The notes under the pieces: generated by a model
Databases searched by the model: none
The model's input: only the letters and a program-made list of their open reading frames with translations
What the model was told of the DNA's origin: nothing
Shown: positions 50,101 through 61,533 of the stretch, piece after piece
Layout of the letters: each line of letters opens with the position of its first letter
Position numbering within the stretch: the stretch's first letter is position 1
Assembly (NCBI RefSeq): GCF_026914265.1
Contig: NC_069126.1
Span: 78,247,232 to 78,311,231, forward strand
Length of the DNA stretch: 64,000 bases
Direction of reading: 5' to 3'
Source of the DNA: Mya arenaria
Taxonomy: Eukaryota; Mollusca; Bivalvia; Myida; Myidae
Translations under genes and position numbers: made by a program

Positions 50101-53100
50101 CAAATCATGACACTGGCGAGCTAGAGATAACCCGACACAAATCATGACACTGACGAGGTAGAGATAACCAGACACAAATCTTGACACTGGCGAGGTAGAA
50201 ATAACCCGACACAAATAATGACACTGGCGAGAAAGAAATAATCCGACACAAATCATGACACTTAACCGATAGAGAAAACCCGACATCAATGATAACAGTG
50301 GTGGGAAAGAGATAACCCGACACAAATCATGACACTGGCGAGATAGAGATAACCCGACACAAATCATGAAACTGACGAGGAGGAACAGATAACCCGATAC
50401 AAATCACGACACTGGCGAGGTAGAGATAACACGATACAATTCTTGACACTGGCGAGGTAGAGATAACCCAACACAAATCATGACACTGGCAAGGTAGAGT
50501 TAACCCGACACAAATCATGACACTAGCGAGGTAGAGATAACCCGACACAAATCATAACAGAGGCGAGGTAGAGATAACCCGACACAAATCTTGACACTGG
50601 CGAGCTAGAGATAACACGACATCAATCATGAAAGTAGCAAAGAAGGATCAACCTGACACATAGCATGACACTTGCGAGGTAGAGATAACACGACATCAAT
50701 CATGAAAGTAGCAAAGAAGGATCAACCCGACACATATCGTGACACTTGCGAGGTAGAGATAACACGACATCAATCATGAAAGAAGTGGAGAAGGATCAAC
50801 CCGACACATATCATGACACTGGCGAGGTAGAGATAACACGACATCAATCATGAAAGTAGCGAAGAAGGATCAACCCGACACATATCATGACACTTGCGAG
50901 GTAGAGATAACACGACATCAATCATGAAAGTAGCGAAGAAGGATCAACCCGACACATATCATGACACTTGCGAGGTAGAGATAACACGACATCAATCATA
51001 AAAGTAGTGAAGAAGGATCAACCTGACTCATATCATGACACTGGCGAGGTAGAGATAAACGGACAAGAATCAGACGATCTTGACGAAGGGCTTACCCGTC
51101 ACAAATCATGACAATATTGAGGTAGTACTTAATCGAAACAAATCAGACGATCTCGACGGAGGGCTAACCCGCCACAAATCATGACAATGGTGAGGTAAGG
51201 CTCAACAAACATACATCCTGGTATAAGCGACGCAGAGCTTACCCGCACAAATAATAAAAATAACACTCCAACGAGAATCACGACAATATTGAGGTAGGGC
51301 GAGCTTATATAATAACGATATATTTGAGTAGAACAATGCGTCGTTAGACTTACACATGAGAAAGTAAAGTTTCAGTGTTGCTGTAAAAATGGTTCCGACA
51401 ATGTTAATTTAACTGCTCTTAAGGTAATGTATTTGATTGTTTTGGCAATATGTCCTTGCTTGGATGTTTTGATTCCTGGTGTAAGTATGACCTATAAGGA
51501 GAGACTTGAGGGAAGTTCGTGAGTCAATCGCTATTTTTATCGATGACGCGAATTCGCCTTCGCATTCTGCTCATATTTATGATAATAAACATGGATAATG
51601 CAACAATTTATGGACTTCGAATGGCAAACAACTAGTTGCTGAAGTAGCTGTCTAGATAGATTGGAAGGAAGTGTTCTTTGCTTCACGCTTATCCTCATGG
51701 TTCTTTGAAGAACATGAGAACCAAGTTCCTGAATGCTTCTGGAGCGTGAGTAAAGTAAGATAATTCAATGTATTTAAAAGTAAACACGTTTTACCAGTTT
51801 TCTTTTGGTCACGTGAAAGTAGTTTCGAGATTACACACGGTACTCACATGATACGGAATCAGAAAACGACAGCATCATGATACGTATTTTCTAATACCAC
51901 GTGCTGTATTTTCACTGTTGGATATGGAAACTGAATTTGATAGCCATATAATAAGGTCATTTATTCCCTGCGCACACTTACTTTAAAAGGAATGTTATAT
52001 AGTATTGGCTAATCCATACTTAACTCAATACTACGGAAAAACTAATAGCATTCGAATAAAGTCAATACGAACACAGAAAAGGTTTTTAATAAAGATAAGA
52101 AACTAAAAATAAGTCCGTTTTCTTGAACGTACAAAATAATCCTACAAGTGCAATCCAGGATTTGACTAACACTTTATAAGCATCAGTACAAACACAGCAC
52201 ATCAAAATCATAAATTGGGTCGATGGTTAATTAAAAAAGACACCATTCCATACCCAAGTAATAACAATAGCAAGGTAGTACTAACTGAAGAAAACAGCGT
52301 TCCAACGAGAATCATGACAACATTGAGGTAGGGCTAGCTAGACAAAATGATTGTAATGACTAGGTAGGGATACAAGACACAAATCAAGACAAAAAGAGTG
52401 GTAAACTAACCAGACACAAATTCTGACAACAACTAGTCGGGGTAACACGACACCAATTTTGACAACAACGAGGTAGGATAACACGACACCAATTATGACA
52501 ACAACGAGGTAGGGTAACACGTTGCTAATTCTGAAAACAACGAGGTAGGATAACACGACACAAATTATGAAAACAGCGAGGTAAGGTAACACGACACCAA
52601 TTCTGACGAAAACGATGTAGGGTTACACGTCACCAATTTTGACAACAACGAGGTAGGATAACACGAAACCAATTTTGACAACAACGAGGTAGGATAACAC
52701 GACGCCACTTTTGACAACAACGAGGTAGGGTAACACGACACCAATTCTGACAACAGCGAGGTAGGGTAACACGACACCACTTTTGACAACAACAAGGTAG
52801 ATTAACCCGACACCAATTCTGACAACAGCAAGGAAGGGTAACGCGACACCAATTCTGACAACAGCAAGGAAGGGTAACGCGACACCAATTCTGACAACAG
52901 CATGGTAGGGTAACGCGACACCAATTCTGACACCAGCGAGATAGGTTAACACGACACCAATTTTGACAACAACGATTTAGGATAACCCGACAACAATTCT
53001 GACAACAGCAAGGTAGGGTAACACGACACCAATTCTGACAACAGCGAGGTAGGTTAACACGACACCAATTCTGCCAACAACGAGGTAGTGCAACACGACA

Positions 53101-56100
53101 CCAATCATGACAACAGCGAGGTAGGGTAACCCGAAACCAAGCATGGCAACAGCGCGCTCGGTAGGGTAATCAAACGCCTATTATGACAACGGCGAGGTAG
53201 AGTTATCCGACACCAATTCTGACAACAGCGAGATAGGGTTACTCGACACCAAGAATGATAACAGCGAGGTATAGTTATCAAACGCATATCTTGACAACAG
53301 CGAGGTAGGGTAATCACACGCCTATCATGACAACAGCGAGGTAGGGTAATCAGACACCTATCATAACAACAGCGAGGTAGGGTAATCAGACGGCTATCTT
53401 GACAACAGCGAGGTGGGGTAATCAGATGCCTATCATGCCAATAGCGAGGTATGTAATCAGACGCCTATCATTACAACAGCGAGGTAGGGTAATCAGACGT
53501 CTATCATGTCAACGGCGAGGTAGGGTAATCAGACGCCTGTCATGACAACAGCGAGGTAGGGTAATCAAACGCCTGTCATGACAACAGCGAGGTAGGGTAA
53601 TCAGACGTCTATCTTGACAATAGCGAGGTAGGGTAATCAGACGCCTATGATGACAACAGCGAGGTAGGGTAATCAGATGCCTATGATGACAACAGCGAGG
53701 TAGGGTAATCCGACGCCTATGATGACAACAGCGATGTAGGGTAATCAGACGCCTATGATGACAACAGCGAGGTAGGGTAATCAGACGTCTATCATGTCAA
53801 CGGCGAGGTAGGGTTATCAGATGCCTATCATGACAACAGCGAGGTAGGGTAATCAAACTCCTGTCATGACAACAGCGAGGTAGGGTAATCAGACGCCTAT
53901 GATGACAACAGCGATGTAGGGTAATCAGACGCCTATCATGTCAACAGCGAGGTAGGGTAATCAGACGGCTATGATGACAACAGCGATGTAGGGTAATCAG
54001 ACGCCTATGATGACAACAGCGAGGTAGGGTAATCAAACTCCTGTCATGACAACAGCGAGGTAGGGTAATCAGACGCCTATTATGACAACAGCGATGTAGG
54101 GTAATCAGACGTCTATCATGTCAACAGCGAGGTAGGGTAATCAGACGCCTATCATGACAACAGCGAGGTAGGGTAATCAGACGCCTATCATGACAACAGC
54201 GAGGTAGGGTAATCAGACGCCTATCATGACAACAGCGAGGTAGGGTAATCAGACGCCTATGATGACAACAGCGAGGTAGGGTAATCAGACGTCTATCATG
54301 TCAACAGCGAGGTAGGGTAATCAGACGCCTATCATGACAACAGCGAGGTAGGGTAATCAGACGTCTATCATGTCAACAGCGAGGTAGGGTATTCAAACGC
54401 CTAACATGACAACAGCGATGTAGGGTAATCAGACGCCTATCATGACAACAGCGAGGTAGGGTAATCAGACGTCTATCATGTCAACGGCGAGGTAGGGTTA
54501 TCAGATGCCTATCATGACAACAGCGAGGTAGGGTAATCAAACTCCTGTCATGACAACAGCGAGGTAGGGTAATCAGACGTCTATCTTGACAATAGCGAGG
54601 TAGGGTAATCAGACGCCTATGATGACAACAGCGAGGTAGGGTAATCAGATGCCTATGATGACAACAGCGAGGTAGGGTAATCAGACGCCTATGATGACAA
54701 CAGCGATGTAGGGTAATCAGACGCCTATGATGACAACAGCGAGGTAGGGTAATCAGACGTCTATCATGTCAACGGCGAGGTAGGGTTATCAGATGCCTAT
54801 CATGACAACAGCGAGGTAGGGTAATCAAACTCCTGTCATGACAACAGCGAGGTAGGGTAATCAGACGCCTATGATGACAACAGCGATGTAGGGTAATCAG
54901 ACGCCTATCATGTCAACAGCGAGGTAGGGTAATCAGACGGCTATGATGACAACAGCGATGTAGGGTAATCAGACGCCTATGATGACAACAGCGAGGTAGG
55001 GTAATCAAACTCCTGTCATGACAACAGCGAGGTAGGGTAATCAGACGCCTATTATGACAACAGCGATGTAGGGTAATCAGACGTCTATCATGTCAACAGC
55101 GAGGTAGGGTAATCAGACGCCTATGATGACAACAGCGAGGTAGGGTAATCAGACGCCTATCATGACAACAGCGAGGTAGGGTAATCAGACGCCTATCATG
55201 ACAACAGCGAGGTAGGGTAATCAGACGCCTATGATGACAACAGCGAGGTAGGGTAATCAGACGTCTATCATGTCAACAGCGAGGTAGGGTAATCAGACGC
55301 CTATCATGACAACAGCGAGGTAGGGTAATCAGACGTCTATCATGTCAACAGCGAGGTAGGGTAATCAGACGCCTATCATGACAACAGCGAGGTAGGGTAA
55401 TCAGACGCCTATCATGACAACAGCGAGGTAGGGTAATCAGACGCCTATCATGACAACAGCGAGGTAGGGTAATCAGACGCCTATCATGACAACAGCGACG
55501 TAGGGTAATCAGACGCCTATGATGACAACAGCGAGGTAGGGTAATCAGACGCCTATTCTGACAACAGCGATGTAGGGTAATCAGACGTCTATCATTTCAA
55601 CGGCGAGGTAGGGTAATCACACGCCTATTCTGACAACAGCGATGTAGGGTAATCAGACGACTATTCTGACAACAGCGAGGTAGGGTAATCAAACGCCTAT
55701 CATGACAACAGCGAGGTAGGGTAATCAAACGTCTATTATGTCAACAGCGAGGTAGTTTAATTAAACGCCTATCATGACAACAGCGAGGTAGGATAACCAA
55801 TCGTCTATCATGTCAACAGCGAGGTAGTTTAATTAAACGCCTATCATGACAACAGCGAGGTAGGGTAATCAAACGCCTAACATGACAACAGCGAGGAAGT
55901 GTAACCCGACACCAAGCATACCAACAGCTAGGCAGGGTAATCCGACACCAAGCAAGCCAACAGGTAGGTAGGGAAACCCGACACCAAGCATGCCAACAGC
56001 GAGGTAGGGAAACCCGACACCAAACATGACAACAGCGAGGTATGGAAACCCGACACCAAGATGACAACAGCGAGGCAGGGTAATACGACACCAAGCATGT

Positions 56101-59100
56101 CAACAGGTAGGTAGGGAAACCCGACACCAAGATGACAACAGCGAGGTAGGGAAACCCGACACCAAGCATGTCAACAGGTAGGTAGGGAAACCCGACACCA
56201 AGATGACAACAGCGAGGCAGGGTAATACTACACCAAGCATGTCAACAGGTAGGTAGGGAAACCCGACACCAAGATGACAACAGCGAGGTAGGGTAATACG
56301 ACACCAAGCATGTCAACAGGTAGGTATGGAAACCCGACACCAAGATGACAACAGCGAGGCAGGGTAATACGACACCAAGCATGTCAACAGGTAGGTAGGG
56401 AAACCCGACACCAAGATGACAACAGCGAGGTAGGGTAATACGACACCAAGCATGTCAACAGGTAGGTAGGGTAACCCGACACCAAGATGACAACAGCGAG
56501 GTAGGGTAATACGACACCAAGCATGTCAACAGGTAGGTATGGAAACCCGACACCAAGATGACAACAGCGAGGCAGGGTAACCCGACACCAAACATGTCAA
56601 CAGGTAGGTAGGGAAACCCGACACCAAGATGACAACAGCGAGGCAGGGTAACCCGACACCAAACATGTCAACAGGTAGGTAGGGAAACCCGACACCAAGA
56701 TGACAACAGCGAGGCAGGGTAATACGACACCAAGCATGTCAACAGGTAGGTATGGAAACCCGACACCAAGATGACAACAGCGAGGCAGGGTAACCCGACA
56801 CCAAACATGTCAACAGGTAGGTAGGGAAACCCGACACCAAGATGACAACAGCGAGGCAGGGTAATACGACACCAAGCATGTCAACAGGTAGGTATGGAAA
56901 CCCGACACCAAGATGACAACAGCGAGGCAGGGTAATACGACACCAAGCATGTCAACAGGTAGGTATGGAAACCCGACACCAAGATGACAACAGCGAGGCA
57001 GGGTAATACGACACCAAGCATGTCAACAGGTAGGTAGGGAAACCCGACACCAAGCATTCCATCAGGGAGGTAGGGAAACCCGACATCAAGCATGACAACA
57101 GCGAGGTAGCGTAACCTGACACCAAGCATGACAACAGCGCGGTATGTTTACCCGACATTAAGCATTACAACAGCGCAGTAGCGGGCACCTATTATGACAA
57201 CAGCGATGTGGAACTTGCAAACAATCATACCCGTGGAACTTACCTGATAAAAATCATGACAAAAGCGAGCTGGTGCTAACACCACACACATCGTGCCAAT
57301 AGCGAGGTGGTGCTAGCCCCACACACATCGTGCCAATAGCGAGGTGGTGCTAGCCCCGCACAAATCGTGACAATAGCGAGGTAGTACTGCCGCACACAAA
57401 ACATGACAATAGCGAGGTGGTTCTAACCCGATACCCAACAGAAATTAAGACAATCGAGCTTTAGTTTTAACTTGATAACTGACGTTTTTTAAGACAATAA
57501 AGAGGTCGCTTACAAAAACTGATCTATTTGACCGATAATATGTGTATTTGATCAATGTCAAAATTTAAACCTGTATTTACATTAGGCTCTTACGCTTTGT
57601 CATAAAGAAGTGTGGTTTAGTAAAATTATTTAACTATACTTTTGCACCTCTACGTAACCCTCTGAACGGTAAATGTTTATAGTGGATTTTAAAATTGTAT
57701 TTGAACAATGGCCATGTGTTATGTGTATCGTTAAAATGGACGTACGTTATTATAGTAGTACTTGGCTATATAGTGCATCTTATGCACCAATCAAGTGTAA
57801 CCACGACCACCATCCAGGGCACGGGTTATATCGGGGATAGCCGGTAAAATGGGCCGTGTTTTTACCTCCCAGGTGGCCCTGCAGTGCCGGGTGGGCCTTA
57901 CCTAGGGTCTCTGGGGGCGGAGGCACTTGGCGGGGATTTTACCAGCAGTTCGCCCCCGCATGACGGGTTTTACCCGGGCTTTGCTGGCCCGAAATTCAAA
58001 TTCCCCGCTATTCCCCCGGGGGCTTGATTACAATTGACTGATGCATTATCGTACATTTGAACTAGTTTAAACTTACTATAAACGCTTTGGGCAGCATTTT
58101 CAATATCATCAAGAACGCTTTCGATCCGAGGTCTAAGTACTTCATTTCCAAATTTCAAGATAAAGCCCCCGATGATCAGCGCCAGAGATGTAAGCTGTGA
58201 AGTATAACACACTAAAAGGTTACTAATATATTGACCCTCGGCAAAATATACCGTATAATTCATACCAACTATAAATATAGCATGCACTGCATGAAAAAGA
58301 AGGATTGAATATTTTAAAAGCAGAAAATGTGCTACAAGTTTCACATAGGCCAGACAAAGATTTATTTTAAATACTTTTGACTATAAAAATACACCAGATT
58401 GTACAGTTTCAATGTTTCTTCCGTATTGATTTATTTATATATTATTTATTCATGTATTATAAAAGGAACACGATACGGACACTTATTATTCCCTGCTCAC
58501 ACTTACTTTAATTAAAAGGAATATAAATACATCTTTGTTCAACCCGAAACTATAAGCAATCGGAACGAACACTTTACAAAGTTAATTAGAAATTAATATT
58601 CCGTGTACTTGAGTTTATTAAACCAATCTTTAAATGCGATCTAGGGTTACACTTATGCTTCATACACATCATTTAGTAAAAAAAAAAAAAAATCTTGTCT
58701 ATCTTCTCTATTGACACGTTGCGGTCCATATCGTCCGGTTTTCACACGTAATAGAAAACAGTTGAGTTGAATTTAGAATACAACCTATATTTACAGCCAA
58801 TGAACTTTTTAGATAGCCAATCATTAAGTACTCGGCTAAATCATTAAGAATTTTAACTTTCGATGGTGTTTAAAGATCCGCCCACTGCAACTCATCCGAT
58901 ACACAACCTCTGCGTCAGATTTTGCGCTGAAATTATGTCAGCCAATGTCGTTGAGTTCTATGTCAGGTAGATCACAGGAATTAAAATATTGAGACTAAAG
59001 AAGGACTAGTTTGCTTTGTTCACTCCGCCCATTCTTAATCATTTATAATTTAATTCATGTCATCTTATTATAGCGTACATTGTGTCGACGGTTTGTTAAA

Positions 59101-59222
59101 GACATATATCACTACTCCATGCCCAAAACATTTCAATAAAAGTAAATAGAAACAATACTAACGATGAAAATGATGTTTAGAACGACCAAAACAATCCTGC
59201 CCACGAATGTTAGCGCTCCCAT
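44155..59222 (-). CDS. Tetraspanin 1, complete, 8 exons
   Basis: This is a four-pass membrane organiser protein. Exons on the minus strand are 59222-59163, 58194-58077, 49146-48995, 48610-48536, 48293-48189, 46214-46002, 45589-45503 and 44220-44155. All phases agree and give 291 residues. The N-terminus MGALTFVGRIVLVVLNIIFI joins exon 2 to form TM1. TM2 is AMICVGFALLAVSFLGCF in exon 3. TM3 is AIILIALFLGQVVLIILIYA in exon 4. The large loop has YSCCGANNY (CCG at 173-175), TTCCKTLP, an SACAG cysteine and GCTDALW. TM4 with a short tail, FKDRGITGGLI, closes the protein. Exon 1's donor is GTTAGT, weaker than the rest. Intron 2 (58076-49147, 8.9 kb) is mostly minisatellite resembling exon 3. Partners and function cannot be told. 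Confidence 0.9.
44936..45374 (+). mobile_element. Inverted-repeat element, family C (full copy)
   Basis: The left end TTTAAAGGGACTAGACAACA and the right end TGTCTAGTCTATTTAA are inverted copies with mismatches. Interior blocks match 3264-3598 and 13350-13692 in reverse. It lies in tetraspanin 1 intron 7. Confidence 0.75.
46500..46855. repeat. ~55-bp tandem repeat (6 copies) in tetraspanin 1 intron 5
   Basis: The unit contains GTGTCATTCCGCTGGTACCC, then GTTGCGCCGGGAACAAAATA and CTCAAATATT. Copies are well conserved. GC content is higher than the flanks. Confidence 0.9.
46994..47642. mobile_element. Tc1/mariner-type MITE (TA target site)
   Basis: CTGGTTGAGTTTGTAAATCC..GAACAGT at the left is mirrored by ..GGATTTACAAACTCAACCAG at the right, and each end abuts TA (46992-46993 and 47643-47644). 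The element is 649 bp with no transposase and lies in tetraspanin 1 intron 4-5 territory (between exons 6 and 5). Confidence 0.8.
49420..51310. repeat. 37-bp minisatellite resembling tetraspanin exon 3 (block 1)
   Basis: The unit contains ATCATGACACTGGCGAGGTA with a preceding AACCCGACACAA. From about 50600 to 51050 the array switches to a 74-bp higher-order dimer in which one half reads ATCAATCATGAAAGTAGCGA. The unit at 49611-49641 matches exon 3 at 49065-49095 at 27 of 31 positions, same strand. The array begins 275 bp upstream (gene sense) of that exon. Confidence 0.93.
51650..51965 (+). repeat. Dispersed repeat, family D (second copy)
   Basis: It is reverse-complementary to window positions 1-335 and separates the two exon-3-like minisatellite blocks. 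Just beyond it, TTATTCCCTGCGCACACTTA recurs in similar form near 58488, hinting at further duplication within the intron. Confidence 0.7.
52255..57445. repeat. 36-bp minisatellite resembling tetraspanin exon 3 (block 2, ~5.2 kb)
   Basis: The unit contains GACAACAGCGAGGTAGGGTA followed by a variable half. Sub-blocks are: 52320-53150 with AACACGACACCAATTCT; 53150-55870 with ATCAGACGCCTATCAT; 55880-57060 a ~71-bp dimer with AACAGGTAGGTAGGGAAACC; 57270-57430 with TCGTGCCAATAGCGAGGTGG. In gene sense the units read YLAVVMIGV or LAIGTMCVGLA, recalling exon 3's LAIAMICVGFA. Minus-strand frames of up to 124 residues in it are artefacts of the 12-codon period. Confidence 0.93.
57790..58047. mobile_element. 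Inverted-repeat element, family F (copy in intron 2)
   Basis: The left end CACCAATCAAGTGTAACCAC and right end GATTACAATTGACTGATGCA are diverged inverted repeats. The interior shares GGGCCTTACCTAGG and TTGGCGGGGATTTTACC with 6293-6450. It ends 30 bp from the exon 2 donor of tetraspanin 1. Confidence 0.75.
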
Positions 59223-59817
59223 ATTTCAGATTTGTCTTGTATGCGTCAAAAAATATTGATAAAACACTGGTTTAAATACTCTTTTCAAAGCTTATCTTAA
59301 ACACTTTTACAAACTTACATTAATACAATGAGAGAAAAGTCTTCAAGCAACTGTTTGGCCAATATAAATTACAAGTACGATTTCAAGGTACTTATGAATA
59401 TTTCACAAGCCCAGCCCTATCATACGAGTATAATTTAAACGCGTATAATGACGTTCAAATTACACTGAATGTTGATAGTGGCAATTATACCCATTGAGAT
59501 ATTTGCGGACGACTTTCCTTAAATAGATTCACGAACTTGATTATCACGACAAACCTATAATATATATCACCTGTCTTATACATATATATATTGTTAAGAA
59601 GGCCATTAAAAGACTGTTTATGTATGTTTATACGACAGTAAAGAGTATTTTGAAATTTCAGCTTTAAATTCATTGAACTGATTCATTCTGTACTCGAACG
59701 AGTCACGATATCGGGTAAAGAATGTTTGAAGATACGCAAGCTGTCACTGAAAACTATTTGTTCGCTTATATCAAGTGCTTTGTTTCAATAGAGCTTCTAC
59801 TGGATGATTAACAGAGT

Positions 59818-60135
59818 TATGCACCAGACAATTGTAACCACGCCCCCCCCCAGGTCCGGGTTATAGCGGAGATATTGACTTTCAGTCCAACCAAGCCCGG
59901 GTAAAAAAACCGCCCTACGGAGACGAACTGATAGTTAAAGCCCCGCCAAATGCCCCCGCACCCAAGGAACCTTGGGAAGGCCATTTTCCCGCTATATTTG
60001 GCGCGAAGTCAAAACCACCCGGCTCTTCGGGGCCACCCGGAAGGTAAAAACACGGCCTTTCCCCCCGGCTATCACCGTTATACCCCCGGACCGTGGGGGC
60101 GGGTGGGCGTGGTCACAATTGACTGGGTTCATTTT
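59818..60135. mobile_element. Inverted-repeat element, family F (full copy)
   Basis: The left end ATGCACCAGACAATTGTAAC..CACGCC is mirrored by GGCGTGGTCACAATTGACTG at the right. The GC-rich interior has internal inverted segments. It lies about 600 bp upstream of the tetraspanin 1 start, between the two tetraspanin genes. Confidence 0.8.
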
Positions 60136-61155
60136 CCATAACAGCATTTTCGTTTTATTTTATAATGTACGCAAAGTGGATAACACTTTATGAAATGCAC
60201 ATATATCAAGTATCATTACTATAAACACGGTTTACCACTTTCCGAATAAAAAGCATGCATTTGTTAAAACAAAATAGTTAAGTTGAAAATTTGACGAATA
60301 TGTAGAGATAAGATATTTTTTTTAAATCTTGAAAAACGTTTGATTCCTGCAAATTAGTTTTAACTCTAAGCGGAACTCGATTAAACATGAAGACGAACCA
60401 ATATAGGTATTCATATAACCACTATCACAGCTAAAAATAAACTGTGTTTCACACCAGGATATCTTTTTTCACTAAATTTGTGATTTACGATGTTAATGAT
60501 TACCAGTTACGATTTAAAACGGGTTTATTTACAGTCCAGCTGTACTGTATGTATCAATATCCAATCGGAATTGATGATCAATGTAAAACCAATCAAGTAA
60601 ACCCTCGTTTTACATCATGAAATTTCATCTAAACAGGAACTTTAAATCTGGTTTATATTTTTTTTACGCAAATTTAATAGTAAGCATATTCCCAACGACG
60701 TACCATAACACACTTGAGCGGATTTCTTTTTAAAGATTTTATTTTTTAGAAGAGTAAATGTATTTAATTAACAGTTTAACAAACTAAATAAATCAGAAAT
60801 ATACTAAGTAGATCACTTGACTGTAATAAGTCATATCAAATTGAGAAACCATAGTATCCGTTTATTTCATGAAGATAATTAGAAATGAAAACAAATGAAA
60901 AGTTTTCAATGTTTAACAAAAATAATGTTTTCAATTACAATGGCTTCATTGTAGCTAAACATATTTAGAGTTGGACTTATAGCAAAACATATTCCTACTA
61001 AACAACAGGTTTTAACATCAACAATATATGTAACAAAATGGCGCAAACACAACAAAACACGTATGAAATGTTCGATCAGGACATAAACCGTCCATAAACC
61101 AATAAACATTGATTGGCAGAAAGTCAAAACAAATATGTTAACAATGTATTCAACA
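60136..61155. other. AT-rich spacer between the tetraspanins
   Basis: I see no gene or repeat that I can support. The promoter of tetraspanin 1 should lie between here and 59223 but shows no clear element. Confidence 0.4.
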
Positions 61156-61500
61156 TTAAAGATGCATTCTTATTCCCAAATAAGATTTACAACATGTAAT
61201 AATATTGTTTTAATATTCAAAAAGGTATGAATAAATATCGAAAACAATGGTTCGTATGAAGGATACTGAGTTCAATTTGAAAGAAATGAGCATAAAACAC
61301 GGTATTTTAACCTTATGAGACTATAGTCGACCACAGTAAATCTTTTAGCATTCACCAATCATTTAATATTTTTTGCTCTTTCTGCTATTATAAACACGGT
61401 TGCAATCTTGTCATCAGTAATTGATATTTTCCGGTTTATCAGTCAAAATTGATGTTTGTACATGTTTATGATTGATTTTGAATAGGAGTGTCACTTTAAA
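61156..61500 (+). mobile_element. MITE-like element, family B (third copy)
   Basis: It starts TTAAAGATGCATTCTTATTC and ends GGAGTGTCACTTTAAA. It is collinear with 8474-8809. It ends 33 bp past the stop codon of tetraspanin 2, so it may form part of that gene's 3' UTR. Confidence 0.75.
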
Positions 61501-61533
61501 CATCAGCTTATTTCATTTGATCTGTGAACTGTG

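Noticed and set aside
38030-57445. CRISPR-like array of regularly spaced repeats
   Set aside because: The whole unit repeats with gradual divergence; there are no unique spacers, and the context is a eukaryotic intron and intergenic DNA.
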